From assembly GCA_934654605.1 (NCBI GenBank), contig CAKUGH010000028.1:1-19310 (forward strand): a stretch of 19,310 nt of DNA, read 5' to 3'. Shown one piece after another: positions 6,153 through 12,994 of the stretch. Each line of letters opens with the position of its first letter. Within the stretch, counting starts at the first letter, position 1. The notes under the pieces were generated by a model. The model was not told the origin of the DNA and ran no database searches. It saw only the letters and a list, made by a program, of their open reading frames with translations. The position numbers and the translations under genes are program-made. This stretch comes from an uncultured Collinsella sp. GTDB lineage: Bacteria > Actinomycetota > Coriobacteriia > Coriobacteriales > Coriobacteriaceae.

Positions 6153-7451
6153 CTATTTACGACGCAGGGCAAGCATGCCAAAGGCAAAGCAGAGGACCAT
6201 GCAGACGACGGACAGGCCAAACATGAGCGTGAAGCCACCGGGCAGATCGATCACAAAGCCCCAGAAGATCGAGGCGACCGCGCTGCCAAGAGCTCCAGCG
6301 ATCGACACACGCGAGTAGATGTTGGCGTAGTCGAGCGACCCAAAGGCGGAGCGCACCAACAGCGGCGTCTGTACCGTAGTGCACGCGTAAACAAAGCCAA
6401 AGGCGAAGGCGCCCACGAGCAGGGCCACGCTGATTCCGGGGACGAGCGCCATGAGGGCAACGCCCACAATGCCGCAGGCCACGCCAAGCAAGAGCCCGAG
6501 CTTGGCCGACTTGTCGTTAACCACGCCGAGCACGACCTTGCCGATCGCTTGGCCCGCCATGCAGGCGCTTGCCACCACGCCCGAGATCGCAGCGATCGCA
6601 GGTGCGGAGTCAGCAAACGAGAGACAGTACGACGGCAGGAATTGATAAACCGTCTGGTTGACCGTAATGACGAAGGAGAACACGACAAGCGCAAAGAACG
6701 CAGGCGTGCGCATGGCCTGTGCGGCCATCATGCCCTGCTCGGTGGAAGCGGCGGCCGCACCTTCAGCTACGTCCCCATGCTCGGAGGCAGTGTCCTCGGC
6801 GCCGTAGGGAAGCAGGCCCTTGTCAGCCGGCTTGGAACGAACCACAAGAAACGTAAACGGCAGGGCGACGATAAGCACAATCAGACCGAAGATCAGATAC
6901 CCCATGCGCCAGCCCTCGGCACCCGACGAGATCAGCGCCGTACCGAGCGGGTTAAAGACGACGCCGCCGATACCGGTAAACGCCATGCAGAGGCCCACGA
7001 AGAAACCGACCCTCTTCTTGCACCACGCGTTGATGAGCGTGGGGACGGCGAGATAGATGAGCGGCGCCGTACCGATACCAAGCGCTATGCCCGCGATATA
7101 GAACATCCAGACAGCGGTGAAGCGCGACATGGCGACAAGCGCGATGCCATCGAGGGCGACGGCAGCCGAGAGCACAGCACGCGTGTCGAATCGGCTCATA
7201 AGCTTGCCCGCAACCGGCAACATGAGCATCATCGCCAAGTTGAGGATCGAGAAATACATGGTGAACGATGCACGGGCGACGCCAAAATACTCGCTCACCG
7301 GGGTGAAGAAAATGCCGGCGCAGCTCAGCACGAGCGCGCACGGGATACCGGCGATCACGATGCCGGCAGCCACGATTAGGTATGCGTAGTGAAACCCATC
7401 GCGGCGGGCGGGGGCCTGAGCCCCCGCAGCAGAAGTTGCTCCCTGTGACAC
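6153..7451 (-). CDS. MFS transporter, OFA-like (oxalate/formate antiporter superfamily)
   Basis: About 432 residues with twelve hydrophobic segments and a hydrophilic middle loop, the standard MFS fold. The first helices (HYAYLIVAAGIVIAGIPCALVLSCAGIFFTP) and the SEYFGVARASFTMYFSI stretch resemble the OFA group of carboxylate exchangers. I place the start at the GTG at 7451, preceded by AAGGGGG and 10 bases after the kinase stop. An ATG at 7475 would overlap the kinase gene and has no ribosome-binding site. It is the last gene of the eight-gene block, immediately behind the acyl kinase, so it may export the acid product or exchange it for substrate. The actual substrate is unknown. Confidence 0.85.
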   Translation of the reverse strand: MSQGATSAAGAQAPARRDGFHYAYLIVAAGIVIAGIPCALVLSCAGIFFTPVSEYFGVARASFTMYFSILNLAMMLMLPVAGKLMSRFDTRAVLSAAVALDGIALVAMSRFTAVWMFYIAGIALGIGTAPLIYLAVPTLINAWCKKRVGFFVGLCMAFTGIGGVVFNPLGTALISSGAEGWRMGYLIFGLIVLIVALPFTFLVVRSKPADKGLLPYGAEDTASEHGDVAEGAAAASTEQGMMAAQAMRTPAFFALVVFSFVITVNQTVYQFLPSYCLSFADSAPAIAAISGVVASACMAGQAIGKVVLGVVNDKSAKLGLLLGVACGIVGVALMALVPGISVALLVGAFAFGFVYACTTVQTPLLVRSAFGSLDYANIYSRVSIAGALGSAVASIFWGFVIDLPGGFTLMFGLSVVCMVLCFAFGMLALRRK

Positions 7452-7461
7452 CGCGTCCCCC

Positions 7462-8586
7462 TTAGGCCTCGACATCGGCGAAGGCGCCGGGCATCGTGAA
7501 ACCCTTCCAAGAGGGCTCTCCGGTGAAGGTCATGACGTCCTCGGTGCCCTCGAGCGCACGGATGGCGCCGGACGCGAGGGCGTCCATCTCGAAGTCGCCA
7601 CCGTAGATTTTGACCGGCGCGATCCACTCAACGCGCTCGCGCACATAGCCGGTGAAGTACGGGTCATTGGAGACGCCGCCGGTGAGGACGATGCCGTCGA
7701 CTTTGCCCTTGAGCGCGGCAGCGAAAGCGCCAATGTACTTGGCAACCTGGTAGGCCATGGCGTCATAGACGACCTTCGCCCACTCGTCGCCCTCCTCGAT
7801 GCGCTTGCAGATGATACGCGCATCGTCGGTGCCGCACAGGCCCACGAGGCCGCCGGTCTTGCCAATCACGCCGTCCATCTGCTTCTTGACGGCGCCCTCG
7901 GAGAAAGCGAGCTTGACGACGGGCTTGAGCGGTGCATCGCCCGAGCGGTTGGGCGCAAAGGGGCCGGAGCCCTCGAGCACGTCGTTGGTGTCGATCATGC
8001 GACCATGGTTGTGGCAGGCCACGGAAAGGCCGCCGCCCACGTGCGCGACGATGAAGTTGCCCTCGGCATAGGTGGTACCGAGCTCGGCAGCGCAGCGAAG
8101 GGCGCATTCCTTCTGGTTGAGGCAGTGCACGTGGCTCTTGCGGTAGACACCGGGATAGCCGGTGATACGGGCAACGTTCTCGAGTTCGTCGGTATCGGGC
8201 TGGTTGACAGCGTAGGCAGGCTTGCCCACCTGCTGGGCAAAAGCCTGCAGCAGCGGCGCACCTAAAATGGCAGGATGGTTGACGCCGGCGTTCATGACGT
8301 GGTCGCAGACCGTATCGTCAATCGCAAAGATACCACCGACGGTGGGACCCATGGCGCCGCAGTAGCCGGAGAACGCATCGATGTCTTCGAGCTCGATACC
8401 GTGCTCCTCAAGCGCGGCAAGAATGGTCTCCTTGCGGTATTCGAACTGGTCGGCAGCCTGGTCGAAGCGGGCGAGCTCCTCGGCCGGATGGGTGACGTTG
8501 AGACGGAACAGAGCCTCGGTGCCTTCGAACACGGCGACCTTGGTGGAGGTGGAACCCGGGGAGAGGGTCAGGATCTTGTAACTCAT
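7462..8586 (-). CDS. buk: Butyrate kinase-type acyl kinase
   Basis: A 374-residue member of the acetate/butyrate kinase (ASKHA) superfamily, catalysing acyl phosphate + ADP to acid + ATP. The N-terminal phosphate loop SPGSTSTKVAVFE (9-21) and the VGGGLSVACHNHGRMIDTND / GPFAPNRSGD region are of butyrate-kinase rather than acetate-kinase type. The adenosine-binding LTGGVSNDPYFT lies nearer the C-terminus. It is slightly longer than the usual 355 residues. GAAAGGAAG precedes the ATG. It sits in the same operon as a Pta/Ptb-type acyltransferase, so together they can turn an acyl thioester into acid plus ATP. The natural acyl group (butyryl, branched-chain or other) is not readable from the sequence. 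Confidence 0.88.
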   Translation of the reverse strand: MSYKILTLSPGSTSTKVAVFEGTEALFRLNVTHPAEELARFDQAADQFEYRKETILAALEEHGIELEDIDAFSGYCGAMGPTVGGIFAIDDTVCDHVMNAGVNHPAILGAPLLQAFAQQVGKPAYAVNQPDTDELENVARITGYPGVYRKSHVHCLNQKECALRCAAELGTTYAEGNFIVAHVGGGLSVACHNHGRMIDTNDVLEGSGPFAPNRSGDAPLKPVVKLAFSEGAVKKQMDGVIGKTGGLVGLCGTDDARIICKRIEEGDEWAKVVYDAMAYQVAKYIGAFAAALKGKVDGIVLTGGVSNDPYFTGYVRERVEWIAPVKIYGGDFEMDALASGAIRALEGTEDVMTFTGEPSWKGFTMPGAFADVEA

Positions 8587-8687
8587 GAAAGCTTCCTTTC
8601 TATCTGGGAAAACGAATCAACAGGGGCAAGCGGTGTTATCGAGAATGAAAATGGAGGCTCGGTGACGGAGGCTGGCGGCGTTACCGG

Positions 8688-9086
8688 CTAGCGGTTTTGG
8701 ATAGCGAAAAGTACAAGCGACGTCACGTAGCCGATAAGTACGAGCTGGATATACGTCGCGAGCCACGCGGCGACGACATCGCCACCCGCCGGCGTCTGGA
8801 TCAGAGCCATGGTGAAGGAGATGCACGTCACGAAGACGAAGTTCTCGACAAAGACTTGGACAATGGGACGCCAACGGTGCTCTCCCACCCATCCGGTCAC
8901 CGCGACGGCAAACCCGGGAACGGGCAGCACGAGTTGCAGCAGCACATTGGTGAAAAACGCCGACGCCACGCCCGGATACCAAGATTGAAATGCGATCTCG
9001 GCACCGCCGATGAGCATCGCCGAAGTGTTGATAACCAACGCAAGCACGAGGTCGCAGAGGATAGTCGCGATATTCCATTTGCACAT
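8688..9086 (-). CDS. Small four-helix membrane protein of unknown function
   Basis: A 132-residue integral membrane protein with four predicted helices and no signature I can name with certainty. The two halves look alike: each has a hydrophobic helix ending near a small polar patch (NTSAMLIG and FTMALIQT), then a tryptophan followed by a second helix. This suggests an internal duplication, reminiscent of DUF2798-type proteins, but the match is unverified. It starts 5 bases after the esterase stop with GGAG upstream, so it is translationally linked to the operon. It may help substrate or product cross the membrane. The 101 bases to the kinase start hold no feature beyond the kinase ribosome-binding site. 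Confidence 0.72.
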   Translation of the reverse strand: MCKWNIATILCDLVLALVINTSAMLIGGAEIAFQSWYPGVASAFFTNVLLQLVLPVPGFAVAVTGWVGEHRWRPIVQVFVENFVFVTCISFTMALIQTPAGGDVVAAWLATYIQLVLIGYVTSLVLFAIQNR

Positions 9087-9091
9087 GGCAG

Positions 9092-10051
9092 CTACTCCGG
9101 ATCTTCAAGGCCGGGAAACGGCACGTCATGGCATGCCGGCCCGAGCAGATGTTCAAGGGACGTTTTGACGGCGCGGGCCGCAGCATGTTGGAACCCACGG
9201 GGCCGTGCGGCGACGGTCTCGGGCATCGAGATGGCGCGGAACGTCTCCATATCGGCCGCGTCCTCGATGTAGCCGTGGTAGACGCCCGCGACGGGATTCC
9301 AAACGCCAGGCGCACCCGCATCGGTCATACGGCGGCACAGCGTCTCCGCCTGAGGCAGGAGCGCATCACCCTCGACCGGGCAGAACACTGTGGGCGGCAA
9401 CGCAGCGAGCTCGCCATCCTCTGCATACACGGGAGACATCAGCGGATCGGTCTCGTCACGCTCCCCCGCATACATCGCCGAGAACGCGGCCATCTTGTCG
9501 ACCGGCAGGTCGCAAGCACGTACGCCGTTCGGATCGACCCGCTCGGCCACATCGAGACATGGATAATGAAGCGCCAGACCCGAGACAGGTGGAGCCGAAT
9601 TGTCGCGCTGAGAGAGCAGGGCGTAGGCGACGGCCAGGTTCGCTCCGGCACTGTAGCCCATGAGCACGACATGGGCCGGCGCGACCTCGACCTCACTGCC
9701 GTCGACGATACGCCGGACCGTGCCCGCCACGTCGTTGAGTGCGGCGGGGAACGGATGCTCCGGCGCCAAGCGGTACTCGATCCCCACGACGTTGACATCG
9801 AAGGTGTCGCGCACCCAAGCGCGTAACGCATCACCCTTGCGGGCATCGCCGAGCGCGAAGCCGCCCCCGTGGAGTTCGAACACCACAGGTCGGGGTGCCG
9901 TGCCAGCCGCACGATGTAGCCAACAGCCGCTTGCGCAACCGAGTTCGGTCTCAGGCGTCAGCCACTCCCCAGTCATGGCTCGGGCATCGAGAGTGCGCTC
10001 GGTCTGACGGCGTAGATACGGAAGCGCTGCCGTGAAGCCGCCCACGCCCAT
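9092..10051 (-). CDS. HSL-family (type IV) alpha/beta esterase
   Basis: A soluble carboxylesterase-like protein of about 319 residues. Hormone-sensitive-lipase family marks are HGGGF (61-65, oxyanion hole), the YRLAPEHPFPAAL block (about 93-105), and nucleophile elbow GYSAGAN with S134. Acid D229 (EGDALL) and base H259 (YHGYIE) follow. It hydrolyses small ester bonds; no secretion signal is seen. The frame begins at a TTG (10063) overlapping the TGA of the acyltransferase gene, or at the ATG at 10051. Neither has a good ribosome-binding site, so expression probably depends on translational coupling. Being in the operon with a second hydrolase (12995-14809), it may act on a different bond of the same substrate, which is inference. 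Confidence 0.87.
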   Translation of the reverse strand: MGVGGFTAALPYLRRQTERTLDARAMTGEWLTPETELGCASGCWLHRAAGTAPRPVVFELHGGGFALGDARKGDALRAWVRDTFDVNVVGIEYRLAPEHPFPAALNDVAGTVRRIVDGSEVEVAPAHVVLMGYSAGANLAVAYALLSQRDNSAPPVSGLALHYPCLDVAERVDPNGVRACDLPVDKMAAFSAMYAGERDETDPLMSPVYAEDGELAALPPTVFCPVEGDALLPQAETLCRRMTDAGAPGVWNPVAGVYHGYIEDAADMETFRAISMPETVAARPRGFQHAAARAVKTSLEHLLGPACHDVPFPGLEDPE

Positions 10052-10059
10052 ATCGGCTA

Positions 10060-11055
10060 TCAACGGGCCGAGAGGACGAGCATCGCGATGTCGCCGACAA
10101 TCTCGTCGACCGTGGCGCCGCGCGAACTATCGGCGACGGGGCGCTTAAAACCCGAAAGACTGTGGCCGTAAGCCGCACCGTGGGCAAAGCGCTGGATCAG
10201 CTTGACGGCGATGTTCGCGGCGTTGAGGTCGGGGAACACGAGCACGTTGGCACGCCCCGCCACATCGCTCTCGCGCTTGACCTTCTTGGCGGCGACAGCC
10301 GGATCGATCGCGGCGTCGAGCTGAAACTCGCCGTCGATAGCGAGATCGGCGCGACGCTCGCGAGCGATCTTGATAGCCTCGTCGACGCGGTCAACCGAGG
10401 TTCCGGCACCGGACCCATCCGTGGAGAACGACAGGAACGCCACGCGGGGTTCCCATCCCATCATGGCCGCGGAACCGTCGGCGGCGGCGATGGCGATGGA
10501 CGCCAGCTCCTCGGCCGTGGGCTCAGGGTTGAGGCCGCAGTCGGTAAAGCAGATGACGCTGCCCTCGGGACCCTCGAAGCCCGGGGTGTCGACAAGCGCG
10601 AAGATGCTCGGAACATCGACACCCTCGGCAAGGCCGATAATGGTCTGTGCCGCCATGAGCACATCGCCCGTAGTGTTGACATGACCGCAGAACGTGCAGT
10701 CGACGTCGCCCTGCTCCTCCATCATCATGGCGTAGTACATGGGGTTCTTGATCTTGCGGCGGCTGCCCTTGGCGCTGATGAGACGCGGGCCACCGGCCAT
10801 GTATCGTTCGGCCAGCGCATCGGCCGCGGCCTCGTCAGTGTTGTCGACAATCTCCATGCCCTCGAGCGACACACCGGCACGCGCAGCGGTCTCCTCGATC
10901 ACGGAACGCGGACTCACGAGAACCGGGGTACCGATACCCTCGTCGAGCACGCGGCGCGCGGCGAGAAGGGTCTTCTCGGCCTCGCACTCGGGAAGCGCCA
11001 CGCGCTTGGGCGCACCCTTGGCGTCCTCGATGAGCTTTTCGATCAGGGTTGCCAT
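10060..11055 (-). CDS. Phosphate acyltransferase of the Pta/Ptb family
   Basis: A 331-residue enzyme of the phosphate acetyl/butyryltransferase family, exchanging acyl-CoA + phosphate for acyl phosphate + CoA. Family marks are DGEFQLDAAIDP (241-252), VFPDLNAANIAVKLIQR (273-289) and SRGATVDEIVGDIA (311-324); length is that of a single-domain Pta. The substrate-proximal segment reads GDVDCTFCGHVNTTGDVL (117-134), where Pta enzymes usually have an Asp-Gly and Ser-Gly pair. A shifted acyl specificity is therefore plausible. The ATG at 11055 has AAAGGATGGAG upstream. Its stop overlaps the start region of the esterase, and the matching acyl kinase lies two genes further on. The acyl donor could be CoA or the carrier protein encoded just upstream. 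Confidence 0.87.
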   Translation of the reverse strand: MATLIEKLIEDAKGAPKRVALPECEAEKTLLAARRVLDEGIGTPVLVSPRSVIEETAARAGVSLEGMEIVDNTDEAAADALAERYMAGGPRLISAKGSRRKIKNPMYYAMMMEEQGDVDCTFCGHVNTTGDVLMAAQTIIGLAEGVDVPSIFALVDTPGFEGPEGSVICFTDCGLNPEPTAEELASIAIAAADGSAAMMGWEPRVAFLSFSTDGSGAGTSVDRVDEAIKIARERRADLAIDGEFQLDAAIDPAVAAKKVKRESDVAGRANVLVFPDLNAANIAVKLIQRFAHGAAYGHSLSGFKRPVADSSRGATVDEIVGDIAMLVLSAR

Positions 11056-11082
11056 CTTGTCTCCATCCTTTCGCAGTAAGTT

Positions 11083-11182
11083 GAGGCGATGCAGCCTCGC
11101 TATGGGATCCAAGCCCCTGCCAGATCCCATGACGGCGCCGCAGCGATCAGACGGGACGGCGGCAGATCGCCGCCGCCCCGTC
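11083..11182 (-). repeat. Three tandem hairpins between carrier-protein and acyltransferase genes
   Basis: In the 132-base gap there are three separate stems: GAGGC/GCCTC (11083-11087/11094-11098), ATGGGATC/GATCCCAT (11102-11109/11123-11130), and a 14-bp GC-rich stem with one mismatch (11150-11163/11169-11182, 5-base loop). The last lies 5 bases past the carrier-protein stop in the direction of transcription. None is followed by a U-tract, so they are unlikely to be full terminators. They may protect or process the mRNA so that the carrier protein is made in excess. Confidence 0.7.
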
Positions 11183-11187
11183 GCAGA

Positions 11188-11439
11188 CTACATCGAGAGA
11201 GTGTCGTCGATGAGCTTCGCAGCTTCGGCGAAGGTCTTGCACTTGTTGAGCTGCATAAAGGGCACCTCGACCTCGTACTCGTCCTCGAGTGCGGAGGCGA
11301 ACTGGACGATGTTCACGCTCTTGCAACCCAAGTCGTCGACAAAGGAGGTCTCGGCCGAAAGGCTGTCACGGTCGCTACCGAAAATCTCGACGGCCTTGTC
11401 CTTGAGAATATCGACGACCTCTTCCTGGAATTCGTTCAT
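11188..11439 (-). CDS. Stand-alone acyl-carrier-like protein with atypical attachment motif
   Basis: An 83-residue acidic helical protein with the acyl-carrier fold. Its attachment region reads FVDDLGCKSVNIVQF, so S41 is the probable phosphopantetheine site. Fatty-acid ACPs have DSL at this place; here the neighbours are Lys and Val (KSV). It is therefore probably not the housekeeping AcpP but a dedicated carrier. The ATG is preceded by AAGGAAAGGAA. It stands directly before a Pta-type acyltransferase and after an MFS carrier in the operon. It may hold the acyl group released by the hydrolases, or a product made from it; neither is shown. AcpS at 5456-5830 is an available activating enzyme. 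Confidence 0.85.
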   Translation of the reverse strand: MNEFQEEVVDILKDKAVEIFGSDRDSLSAETSFVDDLGCKSVNIVQFASALEDEYEVEVPFMQLNKCKTFAEAAKLIDDTLSM

Positions 11440-11553
11440 GATGTGTTCCTTTCCTTGTGGGACTGGATGCCGGGCGAACGCTCGGCTAGGTTTACAAAAG
11501 CTTGTCTGGCGGCTGCGATGTTCCGGCTCAATGGATGCACAGCTGCTAGACGG

Positions 11554-12846
11554 CTACTCTCCGCGGACGTTAGATGCGATCTGCCTGTAGGGCAGCGCAA
11601 TCACGGGGACGAGCGCGATGGCGCAGATGACAAAGACCGCGAGCATCACGTTCTGCTGGCCGGCGACGGCGGCGACGGTCGACATGACCGAAACGCCGGC
11701 GAAGTTGAGCACGTTGAAGATGACCTGGATGGGTGTGTAGGCGACTTCAAAGTCCTCACGGCCGTAGATAGAGGCCGTAAGCGACATGCAGACGTTTGCC
11801 GCACCCGAGAGACCGAACATGAACATGCCCGTGGCCACGGCGCAGACGACGGAGTTCGCACCGCCGAGCTTCACGAGGAGACCACCGAGCCCCAGCACGC
11901 AGATCACGACAAGCGTGGTCTTCTTGGTGCCGATCTTTTGGTCGAGCACGCCGATCAGATAGTGGCCGAGCAGACCGATGGGCCACATGGAAGATAGGAG
12001 CACGACGCCGAACATCGGGTCCTGGCCATAAGAGGCGAGCGTGGGAACGAGCAGGGCGATCGTACCGGCGCCGACCATCATGGGAAGGCCGGTTCCAAGA
12101 CCGATAAGCCAGGTCTGCGGGGTCTTGAGTACGCGAGCGGTAGTCCAAGGGCTCGTCTTCTTGTACTCTTGCGCCGCCTTGAACTCGGCCTCGAGCTCCT
12201 CACGGCTCACGGACTGGTCGTTATCGGGATAGGCGCCTGCTTCCTCGGGGTTATTCTTGACAAAGAGGAAGACGATGACGGCCGTGATCGCAACGACAGC
12301 GGCCATGGCCCAAAAGAAACCGGAGATGCCAAAGGCGCTTCCGGCAAACCCCAAGATGATGGGGTTGAGCGTCGCCGAGGAGATGGTCATGCCCATGGTG
12401 GCGATACCCATGAAGGCACCCTTGGTACGCGGGAACCACGAGGATCCAAGGAGTCCTACGCCGATGGTGGCGTAGGCGACCATCGAGAAGTTGAAGATCA
12501 CAACGCCCGCGGCAAAGACCTCGAACGTGTGGGCGCACGCCAGCACGGCAAAACCGATAGCCGACCCGGCAAGGCCGATGACCGAAACCATCTTGGCGCC
12601 GATCTTGCGGCCGAGCGTGCCGAAGAGCACGACAGCGATCAGGCTGATCCAGCCGGCGATGGTGATGACATAGGACATGTCGGTCTGCTGCCAGCCGTAC
12701 ATCTCGTTAAAGAGGCCGAACAGCGTGTTGGTGGCCGCGTTCCAGAATGAATAGAAGTAGAAGAAGATGAAGCAGGCAATGGTGATGCCCCAACCCTTGG
12801 CGCCAAAATTGGGCAACCAGGCGTTGAATTTCTTGTTTTCTGCCAT
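11554..12846 (-). CDS. MFS transporter
   Basis: A 430-residue twelve-helix membrane carrier of the major facilitator superfamily, resembling OFA-like and related anion/drug-type members. It has two six-helix halves joined by an acidic, helical cytoplasmic loop (about residues 205-235, SREELEAEFKAAQEYKK). The N-terminal 20 residues are cytosolic (NKKFNAWLPNFGAKGWG), then GITIACFIFFYFYSFWN begins helix 1. The ATG at 12846 has AGGGAG upstream. It directly follows the CocE-type hydrolase gene, so it probably imports that enzyme's substrate. A second, different MFS gene ends the same operon, consistent with separate uptake and export steps. Substrate not readable. Confidence 0.87.
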   Translation of the reverse strand: MAENKKFNAWLPNFGAKGWGITIACFIFFYFYSFWNAATNTLFGLFNEMYGWQQTDMSYVITIAGWISLIAVVLFGTLGRKIGAKMVSVIGLAGSAIGFAVLACAHTFEVFAAGVVIFNFSMVAYATIGVGLLGSSWFPRTKGAFMGIATMGMTISSATLNPIILGFAGSAFGISGFFWAMAAVVAITAVIVFLFVKNNPEEAGAYPDNDQSVSREELEAEFKAAQEYKKTSPWTTARVLKTPQTWLIGLGTGLPMMVGAGTIALLVPTLASYGQDPMFGVVLLSSMWPIGLLGHYLIGVLDQKIGTKKTTLVVICVLGLGGLLVKLGGANSVVCAVATGMFMFGLSGAANVCMSLTASIYGREDFEVAYTPIQVIFNVLNFAGVSVMSTVAAVAGQQNVMLAVFVICAIALVPVIALPYRQIASNVRGE

Positions 12847-12866
12847 AAAAACGGCTCCCTGGATAA

Positions 12867-12931
12867 GGCGGGAGGCGGAGAGAGGCTAGACCCTCCCGCC
12901 GGATGGCGCCCCGGGACTTATGTCCCGGGGC
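12867..12931 (-). repeat. Two strong hairpins between CocE-type hydrolase and MFS genes
   Basis: GGCGGGAGG (12867-12875) pairs with CCTCCCGCC (12892-12900). A perfect 10-bp stem GCCCCGGGAC/GTCCCGGGGC (12908-12917/12922-12931) has a 4-base loop. In the minus direction neither is followed by T residues, so they are more likely mRNA-stability or processing structures, or partial attenuators, than terminators. The gap is 148 bases in total. Confidence 0.75.
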
Positions 12932-12994
12932 CGTCAGGCACGCATGCGTGGAATGCGCACCCCTAAAAATCGTGAACGATCGCGCTCAGGAGAC

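Noticed and set aside
5870..6238. A 122-codon minus-strand frame in the gap upstream of acpS
   Set aside because: It begins inside the MFS coding region in another frame, has no ribosome-binding site, and its composition (Cys, Arg, Ser-rich) is unlike neighbouring genes.
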